Positions 26,449 through 36,663 of a stretch of DNA of 64,000 nucleotides are shown here, piece by piece. Source of the stretch: Streptantibioticus ferralitis. Its GTDB lineage: Bacteria; Actinomycetota; Actinomycetes; Streptomycetales; Streptomycetaceae. Position 1 is the first letter of the stretch; every line of letters starts with the position of its first letter. Under the pieces are notes generated by a model that was not told the DNA's origin, ran no database searches, and worked only from the letters and a program-made list of their open reading frames with translations. A program made the position numbers and the translations under genes. The stretch spans positions 124,001-188,000 of the forward strand of contig NZ_JARHTQ010000009.1 in the NCBI RefSeq assembly GCF_029223525.1, written 5' to 3'.

Positions 26449-27774
26449 GTGTCAGTGCCGAATACTCCCTCGCCCAGTCGCCCGCGCCGCCGAACGGCGC
26501 AGCCGCGGGCCGCCGTTGTCCTCATGCTCGGGGTGGTGCTCCCGCTCACCGCCTGCGGCGGCGGGACCCACAACCTGCCGCAGGCGTCGACCACCCCGGG
26601 GGCACCGACAACCGGGAGCCCACCGGGTTCGCGTGCGGCCGGCACACCGGGTACGACCCAACTACCGCACCCGGGCAGCCCGCCGCTGCCCGCCGCACCG
26701 ACCGCCCAGACCACGCAGGCCACGTCCTGTGTCGACCGGGTCATGGCGAGGATGTCCGCGGCCCAGCGGGTCGGCCAGCTGTTCATGAGCCCGGTGAGCA
26801 CTTCCGGGATCGCCCCCGCGGAGTCCGCCGCGATCCGCGCGCACAACGTGGGTTCGATCTTCCTCATGGGACACAGCAACGCCGGGGTGCGGCCCATCCG
26901 GACCATCACCGACCAACTCCAGTCCACGGCACAGTCGGTGGGCGGTGCGAAGGTGCGGCTCTTCACGGCCACGGATCAGGAGGGCGGGAAGGTCCAGATC
27001 CTCAACGGTCCGGGCTTCTCCCCCATGCCGAGCGCCGTCGTGCAGGGCCAGTGGCCCGTATCGCGACTCCAGGGTCAAGCGGCCGACTGGGGACGCCAGT
27101 TGCGCGCGGCCGGTGTCAATCTGGACCTCGCACCGGTCGTCGACGTGGTCCCCGCCGGCATCGGTACGAAGAACCAGCCCATCGGGGCGCTCTCGCGGGA
27201 GTACGGCGACAATCCGACCACCGTCGCCCGGCAGAGCAGCGCGTTCATCCGCGGGCTGTCGCAGGCCGGTGTGGACGCCACCATCAAGCACTTCCCCGGA
27301 CTCGGCCAGGTGCGCGGCAACACCGACTTCTCGGCGAACGTCGTCGACAGCCTCACCCAGCGCAACAGCCCCAATCTGGCCGCGTTCCGGAGCGGAATCC
27401 AGGCCGGGGCCCGCTTCACCATGGTCTCGTCGGCCACCTACACGCTCATCGACCGCGCCCACCAGGCAGTCTTCTCCTCCGTGGTGATCCGTGACATGCT
27501 GCGCGGCACCCTCGGCTTCAACGGCGTGATCATCACCGATGACGTGGGGCATGCCGCGGCCGTACGGGCAGTGCCTCCCGGCGAGCGGGCGCTCAGGTTC
27601 CTGGCGGCCGGAGGCAACATGATCCTCACGGTGGATCCCTCGACCGTCGGCCCCATGGCGAACGCCGTACTCAGCCGACTGGGGACGGACGCCGCCTTGC
27701 GCCGCAACGTGGACGACAGTGTCCGGCGGATCCTCACCGCCAAGCTGCAGTCCGGCTTGCTGCATTGCGGCTAG
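26449..27774 (+). CDS. Glycoside hydrolase family 3 lipoprotein (beta-hexosaminidase-like)
   Basis: A 441-residue exported enzyme. The basic N-terminus and hydrophobic segment end in the lipobox LTAC, followed by GGG, so it should be lipid-anchored at the outer membrane face. A Thr/Pro/Gly-rich linker precedes the GH3 barrel (MSAAQRVGQLFMSPV). The substrate motif is KHFPGLGQVRGNTD and the nucleophile Asp lies in VIITDDVG. NagZ-type enzymes have KHFPGHGD and a loop histidine that acts as acid/base; here that His is absent, so specificity may differ. GTG at 26449 is chosen to give a normal lipoprotein signal. A role in murein or chitin fragment turnover is inference. Confidence 0.85.
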   Translation: MSVPNTPSPSRPRRRTAQPRAAVVLMLGVVLPLTACGGGTHNLPQASTTPGAPTTGSPPGSRAAGTPGTTQLPHPGSPPLPAAPTAQTTQATSCVDRVMARMSAAQRVGQLFMSPVSTSGIAPAESAAIRAHNVGSIFLMGHSNAGVRPIRTITDQLQSTAQSVGGAKVRLFTATDQEGGKVQILNGPGFSPMPSAVVQGQWPVSRLQGQAADWGRQLRAAGVNLDLAPVVDVVPAGIGTKNQPIGALSREYGDNPTTVARQSSAFIRGLSQAGVDATIKHFPGLGQVRGNTDFSANVVDSLTQRNSPNLAAFRSGIQAGARFTMVSSATYTLIDRAHQAVFSSVVIRDMLRGTLGFNGVIITDDVGHAAAVRAVPPGERALRFLAAGGNMILTVDPSTVGPMANAVLSRLGTDAALRRNVDDSVRRILTAKLQSGLLHCG

Positions 27775-27860
27775 CGCCTCGCGACGGGATGTGGTGGGCG
27801 TGCGGCTTTGACCGCCGGTCCGGTTCAGTGGGGTTGCTCGCCGTGGCGGCGGTTCGAGGT

Positions 27861-27884
27861 CTTGGGGGCAAGCCCCCAAACCCC
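27861..27884. repeat. GC-rich hairpin repeat, copy 3; possible terminator
   Basis: CTTGGGGGCAAGCCCCCAAA followed by CCCC forms a 7-bp stem (TTGGGGG with CCCCCAA). It lies between the convergent GH3 and serine protease genes and may terminate both. Confidence 0.55.
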
Positions 27885-27932
27885 CGGAGCAGCGGGACCG
27901 GCGGTCAGCCAACTGCCGTCGCCCCCACGGTT

Positions 27933-28910
27933 CTAGCCGCCAGCGGCGGCCGCCTGCTCGTACAGGGACTGGACGTTGGGCCCGAAGGCCACGCTGTACG
28001 AGACGTCGGGGGTGTCGCCCCCCTGCTGGTAGCCGCCGATGACACCGATCACCGTGCCGGATCCGGCACCGTCGATGACCCAGGGGCCGCCGCTGGTGCC
28101 GCCGGTGAAGCCGGTGCAGTAGATCCGCAACTGGCTACTTCCATAGGCGGAGATGCCGTTGGTGCAGGTGATCGGAGTCTGGGTGGCCTGCGGATAGCCG
28201 GTCATGGTGACCGGGCGGCTCGTGCCCTGCCCGATGCCCAGTGCGTAGCCGCCGACCACCGACTGGAGGTCGCGGCCGTTCTCCGGCGCCACCACCGCGA
28301 ACGCCACGTCGTGGTCCTGGTCGGAACTGGCGGACCACTGCGCGTCGACGATGACGCGCCGCAACCGCCACACCCCGTACGGCGCGGTCCCGTCGTGGTA
28401 GCCCGGGACGAAGACGTCGGAGGTGGAGCCCAGGCAGTGCGCCGCCGTCACGATCAGGTCGCCGCCCGGACTGTCCACCACGCTGGCCGTGCAGTGGTGT
28501 GCCCCGTTCAACCCGCCGTTGAACAACGCCCCCACCTGCGCGGCGATCCGGGACACCGGCACCGGATGGGAGATGCCGGGGTTCGCGACGGCGGCGGCAA
28601 GAGAAGCGGCCACCGCCGAGGCGGCGGGACGCACCGCTCCGGCGGCCGTCACCGTGCGCGCGCCCGCATCCGTGCGCGCGGCGCGCTTCGGGGTTGGGGA
28701 GGCGCTGCCGGTGGGCTGCGGCCGAGGCGCACCGCCCGCTGAAGTGGAGGCTCCGACCGCCGGATCGGCGGTGGGCCGACTGGCGGTGGCCATGCCACCG
28801 CCGGTCACAAAAACGCAGGCCATGAGCACCGTCACGGCCCAGGACCAGGGCCGGACACCACCTGCCAGGCCCTGACGTCGCCGCCCGGAAGCCGTCATGC
28901 GCCACCTCAC
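27933..28910 (-). CDS. Secreted trypsin-like serine protease
   Basis: A 325-residue exported protease. It has a signal peptide (basic start, hydrophobic WAVTVLMACVFVTGGGMA), an Ala/Thr/Pro-rich pro-region to about residue 110, then an S1-fold domain. The triad is visible as His in VTAAHCLG, Asp in DHDVAFAV and Ser in GTSGGPW. A disulphide pair is probable around CTASV and AAHC. The start could be GTG at 28910 or ATG four codons later (28898), which has GAGGTGG upstream. The substrate is unknown. Confidence 0.88.
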   Translation of the reverse strand: MRWRMTASGRRRQGLAGGVRPWSWAVTVLMACVFVTGGGMATASRPTADPAVGASTSAGGAPRPQPTGSASPTPKRAARTDAGARTVTAAGAVRPAASAVAASLAAAVANPGISHPVPVSRIAAQVGALFNGGLNGAHHCTASVVDSPGGDLIVTAAHCLGSTSDVFVPGYHDGTAPYGVWRLRRVIVDAQWSASSDQDHDVAFAVVAPENGRDLQSVVGGYALGIGQGTSRPVTMTGYPQATQTPITCTNGISAYGSSQLRIYCTGFTGGTSGGPWVIDGAGSGTVIGVIGGYQQGGDTPDVSYSVAFGPNVQSLYEQAAAAGG

Positions 28911-29002
28911 GTCCCTGTCTGAAAGACACTCCGCCGACGTCCACCACTCGTAACCGCATCATCACCGGGTGTACTGAGACCGAGATGTGAGACATGTGAG
29001 AA

Positions 29003-29890
29003 TCAGGTGATTTCTCCATCGGCCTCGACGGCCGGGCCGCCGACTCGCGCCGCGACGCGGGCGCGAACGGGCTCGGTGCCGACGACGACGGTGGCGCCGA
29101 GTTCGTCGCAGCTCGCCACCCGCGGGATCAGCCCGGCCCGGGCGAACACCTCGACGGTCAGCGGCGCCTGACGTTCGCTGGTCTCCAGCAGCAGATGCCC
29201 GCCGGGTGCCAGCCACAACGGTGCGGCGGCGGCCACCCGCCGCTGGACCTCAAGCCCGTCCGCGCCACCGTCCAGCGCCACCCACGGCTCGTGTACACGG
29301 GCCTCCGCGGGCAGCAGCCCGATCGACTCGGTGGGCACATAGGGCGCGTTGGCGACCAGCACGTCGACGCGGCCCCGTAGCGAAGCGGGCAGCGGCTGGT
29401 AGAGATCGCCTTCGTACACCCGGCCTCCGGCGGCGGCGACGTTGCGGCGGGCGCACCGCACCGCGGCGGGGTCGATGTCCGCGGCGTGCAACTCGATCCC
29501 GTCCAGGGCAGCGGCCAGCGCGGCGCCCACCGCGCCCGAGCCGCAGCACAGGTCGACGACCACAGTGCGTCCGGCGGACCGGTGGACGGCGCCGACGACC
29601 TGACCGGCCTGGCGGGCGAGGAACTCGGTACGACGACGGGGTACGAAGACACCGGGGTCCACCGCTATGCGCCGACCGCAGAACTCCGCCCAGCCGAGGA
29701 CGTGTTCGAGGGGCAGACCGACCACGCGCCGCTCCACCATGGCGGCGAGCTCGGTCGGTGTCCGTGCGGTGGAGATCAGCAACTGCGCCTCGTCCTCGGC
29801 GAAGACACAACCGGCGGCCCGAAGCCTGGTGACGACGGCGGATTCGGAGAGGATGGCGGATTCAGAAAAAGGTGACGCGGAAAGCGACAT
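29003..29890 (-). CDS. PrmC-related protein (glutamine-N5) methyltransferase
   Basis: A 295-residue SAM-dependent methyltransferase of the HemK/PrmC type. Motif I is VVDLCCGSGAVGAALAAAL and the catalytic motif is NAPY (NPPY in PrmC) in VLVANAPYVPTESI. An N-terminal helical domain resembles the release-factor-binding domain but is shorter. Actinobacteria carry such PrmC-related paralogues in addition to true prmC near prfA; prfA is not here and the substrate is unknown. The ATG at 29890 has GAAAGG five bases upstream and fits the family, so the much longer open frame is not used. Confidence 0.85.
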   Translation of the reverse strand: MSLSASPFSESAILSESAVVTRLRAAGCVFAEDEAQLLISTARTPTELAAMVERRVVGLPLEHVLGWAEFCGRRIAVDPGVFVPRRRTEFLARQAGQVVGAVHRSAGRTVVVDLCCGSGAVGAALAAALDGIELHAADIDPAAVRCARRNVAAAGGRVYEGDLYQPLPASLRGRVDVLVANAPYVPTESIGLLPAEARVHEPWVALDGGADGLEVQRRVAAAAPLWLAPGGHLLLETSERQAPLTVEVFARAGLIPRVASCDELGATVVVGTEPVRARVAARVGGPAVEADGEIT

Positions 29891-30403
29891 GGGGGCCTTT
29901 CGGAGACGAAGGGCGCCCTCCCGCTCACCTATGCCAGATGAGCCGAACAGCCATGAGATGAGAGCACCCAGCCTGCTACAGCGGTAATGGGTCTCACCTC
30001 CTCGGTCGTGTGCTGCCGGACGTCGCAACAATACCCGACCCGCGCCACCCCGACCCCGGAGCGCGGCCGCGAGGGCGCGGGTCCGGCGCCCGGTTCTCAG
30101 CGAATGGCAGGTGGAGGCCGGTGACCACCACGCCATGCCGCACCGGGACGCCGAGCCGCGCGGCGTGCTCGGCCGGCAGCGCCTCCAGGTCGCGCTGCGG
30201 CACCGGGGTCGCGTGGGCGATCGACTCATGGCCCGCCACCTCGGGATCGGCGTCGTCGACGAGGTCGCGGGGAGCATCATGGCCGCGAAGTGGCCCGCCC
30301 GCCTCAGCGTGCCCCTGGGCCGCCCGTGGCCGGGCCGACGGCCGCAGCGCCACCCGCTGTCCGGGGTGCGGGGTGCGGGGGTGCGGGGGTGCGGGACGGG
30401 ATG
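29891..30403. other. Gene-poor stretch with an unassigned minus-strand fragment
   Basis: No intact gene is seen. On the minus strand, 29994-30353 stays open and reads plausibly protein-like in its middle (HATPVPQRDLEALPAEHAAR, LGVPVRHGVVVTGLHLPFAE) but has no start signal and no family I recognise. With the TetR fragment that follows, it looks like a decayed pair of genes. Confidence 0.4.
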
Positions 30404-30670
30404 GCGCCCTTCCTGCGCACCGTGAGCGGGTCCCCCGTCCTGCTCGCCCGCGTGCGCGAGATCGTCGACGAGCTTGCGGACACCCTCGCCGCCCCGCTCG
30501 CCGAGAACCACGTCGCGACCGGGGACGCCCAGCTCATCGCCGCACTGGCGGTCGCCGCCCACCGCACGGTCTTCGTCACCGGCGCCCGGCGCATCCTCGC
30601 CGGGGAGACCGCGGCGGAGATCGTCGACGACCACGTCGCCCGACTGAACGCCGCGTTCCACGCACCTTGA
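30404..30670 (+). pseudogene. TetR-family regulator, C-terminal fragment
   Basis: The plus strand reads SGSPVLLARVREIVDELADT and continues through VFVTGARRILAGETAAEIVDD to a stop at 30670. This matches the last helices of TetR/AcrR ligand-binding domains. No HTH domain precedes it in any frame, and the upstream sequence is low-complexity. It is a truncated remnant of about 88 codons. Confidence 0.55.
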
Positions 30671-30682
30671 TCCGCAACGCGG

Positions 30683-31825
30683 CTACCCAGACCGATCTCT
30701 TCGGCCGTCGAGCGGGTCCGGGTGATCACGCAGGCAAACGGCGAGGGCGGCGATGTCGTCGTTGAGGCCGCCGCTGCTGTAGTGGAGGAGATCGCGGTGA
30801 AGCCCGTCGAGCAGCTCGCGGGGCCGCGCCGAGGCCTGCCGCCGCATCCAGTCCGCCAGCGGGAAGAACTCGCCGTCGCGGTTGCGGGTCTCGGTGACAC
30901 CGTCGGTATAGAGAAGCAACTGATCGCCGGGGGCGAAGTCGACGGTGTCAACGCAGTAGTGATCGCCGATCAGCTCCGCGAGGTTGAGCAGCGGTGAGGG
31001 ATCGGTGGGCTTCAGGACGCGGAGTTCCCCACGGTTCAGGAGCAGTGGCGGTGGGTGCCCGCAGTTGAGCACTCTGATACGGCCGCCCTCGTGCGGGACC
31101 TCGGCGAGGATGGCGGTGGCGAAGCGTTCCATCACGTCCTCGGCGGGAAACGCGGTGCAGTAACGGGTACTGCCGGCCTCCAGACGGCGTGCGACGCCGC
31201 TCAGGTCGGGCTCGTCGTAGGCCGCTTCCCGGAAGGAATTGACCACCGCCGCGGCCGCCCCCACCGCTGCCAGTCCCTTGCCCCGCACATCACCGATGAG
31301 CAGCCGAACCCCGAACCGAGTGTTGACCGCCTCGTAGAAATCGCCGCCGATACGGGCCTCCGCTGCCGCCGCGAGATACAGCGACTCGATCTCGACGCCC
31401 CCGAAGTACCGCGGAATCGGGCTCAGGACCACCTTCTGCGCCGCGTCGGCGACGAGTCGGACCTGGAAGAGGGTCTGCTCCCGCTGGAGTCGGACATGAC
31501 TTCCGTACGCCGCCGCCACGGTGACCGCGATGATTCCCGCCACGGTGTACCAGGTTCCCAGGTCGGGGAACTCCAGGCTGAGGCCGATCATGAGCAGAAG
31601 GCAGAGAGTCCCCAGCAGGACGGTGGGGAGCACGGGCCACATGGCGGCGGCAAGGGCGGGCGCCGCGGGCAGAAGGCGGCTGAAGGCGACACTCCTGGGC
31701 GTGGCGAACGCCAGGCTGGCGATGACAACGGTCAGGATCACCGGCAACAGCAGCGTAATGGGCCATCGACCGTAGGGACGACGACGGAGCCGCAGCCGTC
31801 CAGGCTCGATCACAATGCATAGCAT
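30683..31825 (-). CDS. SpoIIE/PP2C-type phosphatase with membrane helices (2)
   Basis: A 380-residue paralogue of the protein at 21089-22219. Four or so N-terminal hydrophobic segments (about residues 18-110) precede the SpoIIE domain: AAAEARIGGDFYEAVN, LLIGDVRGKGLAAVG, VLNCGHPPPLLL and LLLYTDGVTETR, with metal-binding aspartates intact. It probably feeds a partner-switching sigma pathway; no anti-sigma factor or antagonist gene is adjacent. The start is uncertain: ATG at 31825 and GTG at 31813 both lack a good Shine-Dalgarno. Confidence 0.85.
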   Translation of the reverse strand: MLCIVIEPGRLRLRRRPYGRWPITLLLPVILTVVIASLAFATPRSVAFSRLLPAAPALAAAMWPVLPTVLLGTLCLLLMIGLSLEFPDLGTWYTVAGIIAVTVAAAYGSHVRLQREQTLFQVRLVADAAQKVVLSPIPRYFGGVEIESLYLAAAAEARIGGDFYEAVNTRFGVRLLIGDVRGKGLAAVGAAAAVVNSFREAAYDEPDLSGVARRLEAGSTRYCTAFPAEDVMERFATAILAEVPHEGGRIRVLNCGHPPPLLLNRGELRVLKPTDPSPLLNLAELIGDHYCVDTVDFAPGDQLLLYTDGVTETRNRDGEFFPLADWMRRQASARPRELLDGLHRDLLHYSSGGLNDDIAALAVCLRDHPDPLDGRRDRSG

Positions 31826-32161
31826 ATCGACATAACCCGGCCATATGGCTCTAGCCGACCAGGGCGCGCCCTGCCCGGCGCCACGGCACATCCACTCGCG
31901 AACGCCTCACCAGGACAGATGCGCGACGGCTGGGGCCCAGCCACCAGGCCGACCGCACGGCGACGCGACGTGGCCGATGCGCCAACCGCAACCAAGCGGA
32001 CCGATCACCGGTCCGGGGCCCGAGCGCCGCCAAGATCGGCGAGCGGTAGCGAGGGCTCTGTGCGCACAGTAGCGGTAGGGGCCGGTGGCTTCGCCGTCCG
32101 GGTTCGGCGGGGCTGCGACGCGTGCACACAGGGGGTCGCATACACACGTGGGGAGAGCATC
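31826..32161. promoter_or_regulatory. Divergent intergenic region before the malic enzyme operon
   Basis: About 336 bases with no convincing gene. It must hold the promoters of the phosphatase (minus) and of the malic enzyme-fumarase pair (plus). The malic enzyme Shine-Dalgarno GGGGAGAG lies just before 32162. No operator stands out. Confidence 0.45.
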
Positions 32162-33831
32162 ATGACCCAGCACACCGTGCGGACGCCGGCCACCCCGAGC
32201 GTCCTGGAGGATCCGTTCCTCGACCGCGACGTGGCGTTCACCCAGGCGGAGCGGGAAGCCCTGGGCCTGACCGGGCGCCTGCCGACCGGGGTGCTGACGC
32301 TGGAGCAGCAGGCGCAACGCGCTTACCAGCAGTTGCAGGCTCAAGGCGGCGACCTCGCCAAGAACGTCTACCTGGAGCAGCTGCACGACCGCGACGAAAC
32401 CCTGTACTACAAGGTGCTGACCGAGCATCTGGTGGAGCTGCTGCCGATCGTGTACGACCCCACGGTCGGCCAGGCGATCGAGAAGTACTCCCACGAGTAC
32501 CGCCGCCCGCGAGGCGTCTTCCTGTCCATCGACCGGCCGGAGGACATCGAAAAGTCCTTCGCCACGCTCAAGCTCGGGCCCGAGGACGTGGACCTGATCG
32601 TGTGCACCGACGCGGAGGAGATCCTGGGCATCGGCGACTGGGGCGTGGGCGGGATCCAGATCTCGGTCGGCAAGCTGGCCGTGTACACCGCGGCCGCCGG
32701 CATCGACCCGCGCCGCGTCGTGCCCGTGTCGCTGGACGTGGGCACGGACCGTGAGTCACTGCTGAAGGACCCGTTGTACCTGGGCAACCGGCACTCCCGC
32801 GTCCACGGCGCCGACTACGACGCGTTCATCGAGAAGTACCTGCGGACCGCATCGTCGATGTTCCCCGACGCACTGCTGCACTTCGAGGACTTCGGCCCGA
32901 GCAACGCCCGGCGGATCCTGGAGAAGTACCGCGACAGCTACCGGATCTTCAACGACGACGTTCAGGGCACCGGTGCGATCACCCTGGCCGCGGCGCTGTC
33001 GGCGGTCAAGGTGAGCGGTGTGCCCATGCGGGACCAGAAACTCGTGGTCTTCGGCGCCGGCACCGCCGGGGTGGGCATCGCCGACCAGCTGCGCGACGCC
33101 ATGATCCGCGACGGCGCAAGCGCGGAGCAGGCCACCGCACAGGTCTGGCTGATCGACAAGCAGGGGCTGCTCACCCGTGACATGGCCGACCTGCGGGACT
33201 ACCAGCAGCCCTATGCTCGCGACCCGAAGGAGGTCGCCGGCTGGGGGACGGACGGCGGCGCGATCTCGCTGCTGGAGACCGTGCGCCAGGTCAGGCCGAC
33301 GATCCTGCTGGGCACCTCCACCGTGCACGGGGCGTTCACCCGAGAGGTCGTCGAGACCATGGCCGCGGGCACCGAGCGGCCGATCATCTTCCCGATCTCC
33401 AACCCGACCTCGCGGATCGAGGCCATGCCCGCCGACGTCATCGCCTGGTCGAAGGGGAAGGCCCTGGTAGCGGTCGGCATCCCCGTCCCACCTGTCGACT
33501 TCGGCGGCATGACCTATCACATCGGGCAGGCCAACAACGCGCTGCTGTACCCGGGGTTGGGCCTCGGCACGATCGTCTCCGGTGCGTCGAGGGTGACCGC
33601 GGGCATGCTGGTCGCGGCCACACAGGCGGTGGCAGACCAGGTCGACGTCTCCGCGCCAGGCGCCTCCCTGCTGCCGCCGGTGGAGAACCTGCGGGCGTCG
33701 TCGGCGATCACCGCCGCCGCCGTGGTCGGCGCTGCGGTCAGCGAGGGCGTCGCCACCAACAAGACGGCCGATCCCGACCAGGCCGTCCGCCAGGCCATGT
33801 GGGAGCCCGTCTACGCGGACGGAATGGCGTC

Positions 33832-33835
<4 letters not shown>
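32162..33835 (+). CDS. NAD-dependent malic enzyme
   Basis: A 557-residue oxidative decarboxylase converting malate to pyruvate and CO2, of the large (eukaryotic/SfcA-like) type. Motifs include [36 protein letters not shown], the metal-binding [10 protein letters not shown] and [10 protein letters not shown] segment, and a nucleotide fold [16 protein letters not shown]. The ATG at 32162 has GGGGAGAG upstream; the open frame before it is shadow. Its stop overlaps the fumarase start (ATGA at 33832-33835), so both are translated together. Pairing malic enzyme with fumarase gives a direct fumarate-to-pyruvate route. Confidence 0.93.
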
Positions 33836-35328
<1,493 letters not shown>

Positions 35329-35424
35329 GGCATGCCGCGCGGCAGCCCGGTCCAGCGCAAGTCCCGCAGCCCCGGCGCGAGTTGTGCAAGCCGTCGAGCA
35401 CGCGACCAACGAACTGATGGATCG

Positions 35425-36627
35425 TCAGAACTCGATGGGCAGGTGCCGGGGGCCGCGCAGCATGGCGTTGCGACGGTAGGGGGGCGGGTCCTGCACCAGG
35501 CGGGCGGTGCCGAGACGGGGGATCAGCGCACGCAGCGCGATCTGGGCTTCGACACGGGCGAGCGGTGCTCCGTAGCAGAGGTGGATGCCGCTGCCGAAGC
35601 CGACGTGCTCATTGTCCGGGCGGGCGGGGTCGAAACGGTCGGGGTCGCGGAACCGCTTGGGGTCCCGGTTGGCTGAGGCCAGCACGAGCACCATGGGCGT
35701 GCCCTTGGGGATGGTGGTGCCCGCGACGTCCACGTCGGCGAGCGGAAAGCGCTCCCGCATGTGGACCGGGGGCTCGTAGCGCAGCAGTTCCTCCACCGCG
35801 CGCGGCAGCAGGTCGGGTTCGCGGCGCAACCGGTCCAGTTGGTCGGGGTGGCGCAGCAAGGTGAGCACCCCGTTGGTGATGAGGTTGACCGTGGTCTCAT
35901 GACCGGCGATCAGCAACAGCACGGCGGTGACCGCCAGTTCCTCGCCGGTGAGCCGCTGACCGGCCGGATCCGGCTCGTTGATGAACGCGGAGAGCATGTC
36001 GCCGGTCGGCTGGCCGCGGCGCCGCTCGGCGAGGTCCACCAGGTACTGGCCCATCTCGGCGTGCGCCTGCTGGCCCGCCCGTACCCGCTCGGTGGCCTCT
36101 CCCGGCCTGACGTCGGCGGAGTCGACGATCACGTCGGACCATGCCCGGAACAGCGGCTCGTCCTCACGCGGAACACCGAGCAGTCGGCAGATGACAGTGA
36201 CGGGCAGCGGGTAGGCGAAGTCGTCGACGACGTCGATCTGCTTACGGCCCTGGAGCGCTTCGAGCAGTTCCTCGGTGATCCGGGCGATCTCGCCGCGCAT
36301 CGCGTCGACCCGGCCGGGGCTGTGCGGCGGGCCGAACGGCCGCATCGCCAGGGTGCGCAGCCGGTGGTGCTCCGGGTCGTCGAGCCGGAGGAACGGCAGG
36401 TGCAGCCCCTCCTCCGACCGGTCGCCGCGCGGCACGCTGCGGCTGCGGGGGTCCGCGCTGATCCGCGGATCGTGGAGCAGGGCGACGATGTCGTGGTACG
36501 TGCCGAGCAGGTAGCTGCCGTCCGTCTGCCGCGCCACGCCCGCCGCACGGAGTTCCGCGTACAGCGGGTAGGGGTTGGGGCGGTTGGCGTAGTCGGTGAT
36601 CCGCTCCAGCAGCGTGTCGGCGGTCAT
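35425..36627 (-). CDS. Cytochrome P450
   Basis: A 400-residue soluble bacterial P450. The I-helix oxygen-binding motif is AGHETT (241-246), the K-helix ExxR is E280-x-x-R283 (EELLRYEPP), and the haem-binding loop is FGSGIHLCYG with Cys351 as axial ligand. Most similar in style to actinobacterial CYP105/107-type hydroxylases; the substrate is unknown. It is followed 36 bases upstream by a ferredoxin reductase and a ferredoxin on the same strand, which together make a self-sufficient class I electron-transfer system. No terpene cyclase or polyketide gene is adjacent. Confidence 0.94.
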   Translation of the reverse strand: MTADTLLERITDYANRPNPYPLYAELRAAGVARQTDGSYLLGTYHDIVALLHDPRISADPRSRSVPRGDRSEEGLHLPFLRLDDPEHHRLRTLAMRPFGPPHSPGRVDAMRGEIARITEELLEALQGRKQIDVVDDFAYPLPVTVICRLLGVPREDEPLFRAWSDVIVDSADVRPGEATERVRAGQQAHAEMGQYLVDLAERRRGQPTGDMLSAFINEPDPAGQRLTGEELAVTAVLLLIAGHETTVNLITNGVLTLLRHPDQLDRLRREPDLLPRAVEELLRYEPPVHMRERFPLADVDVAGTTIPKGTPMVLVLASANRDPKRFRDPDRFDPARPDNEHVGFGSGIHLCYGAPLARVEAQIALRALIPRLGTARLVQDPPPYRRNAMLRGPRHLPIEF

Positions 36628-36663
36628 GCGGTTCGGCTCCTCGTGGAATGGCGGGTCGATGGG

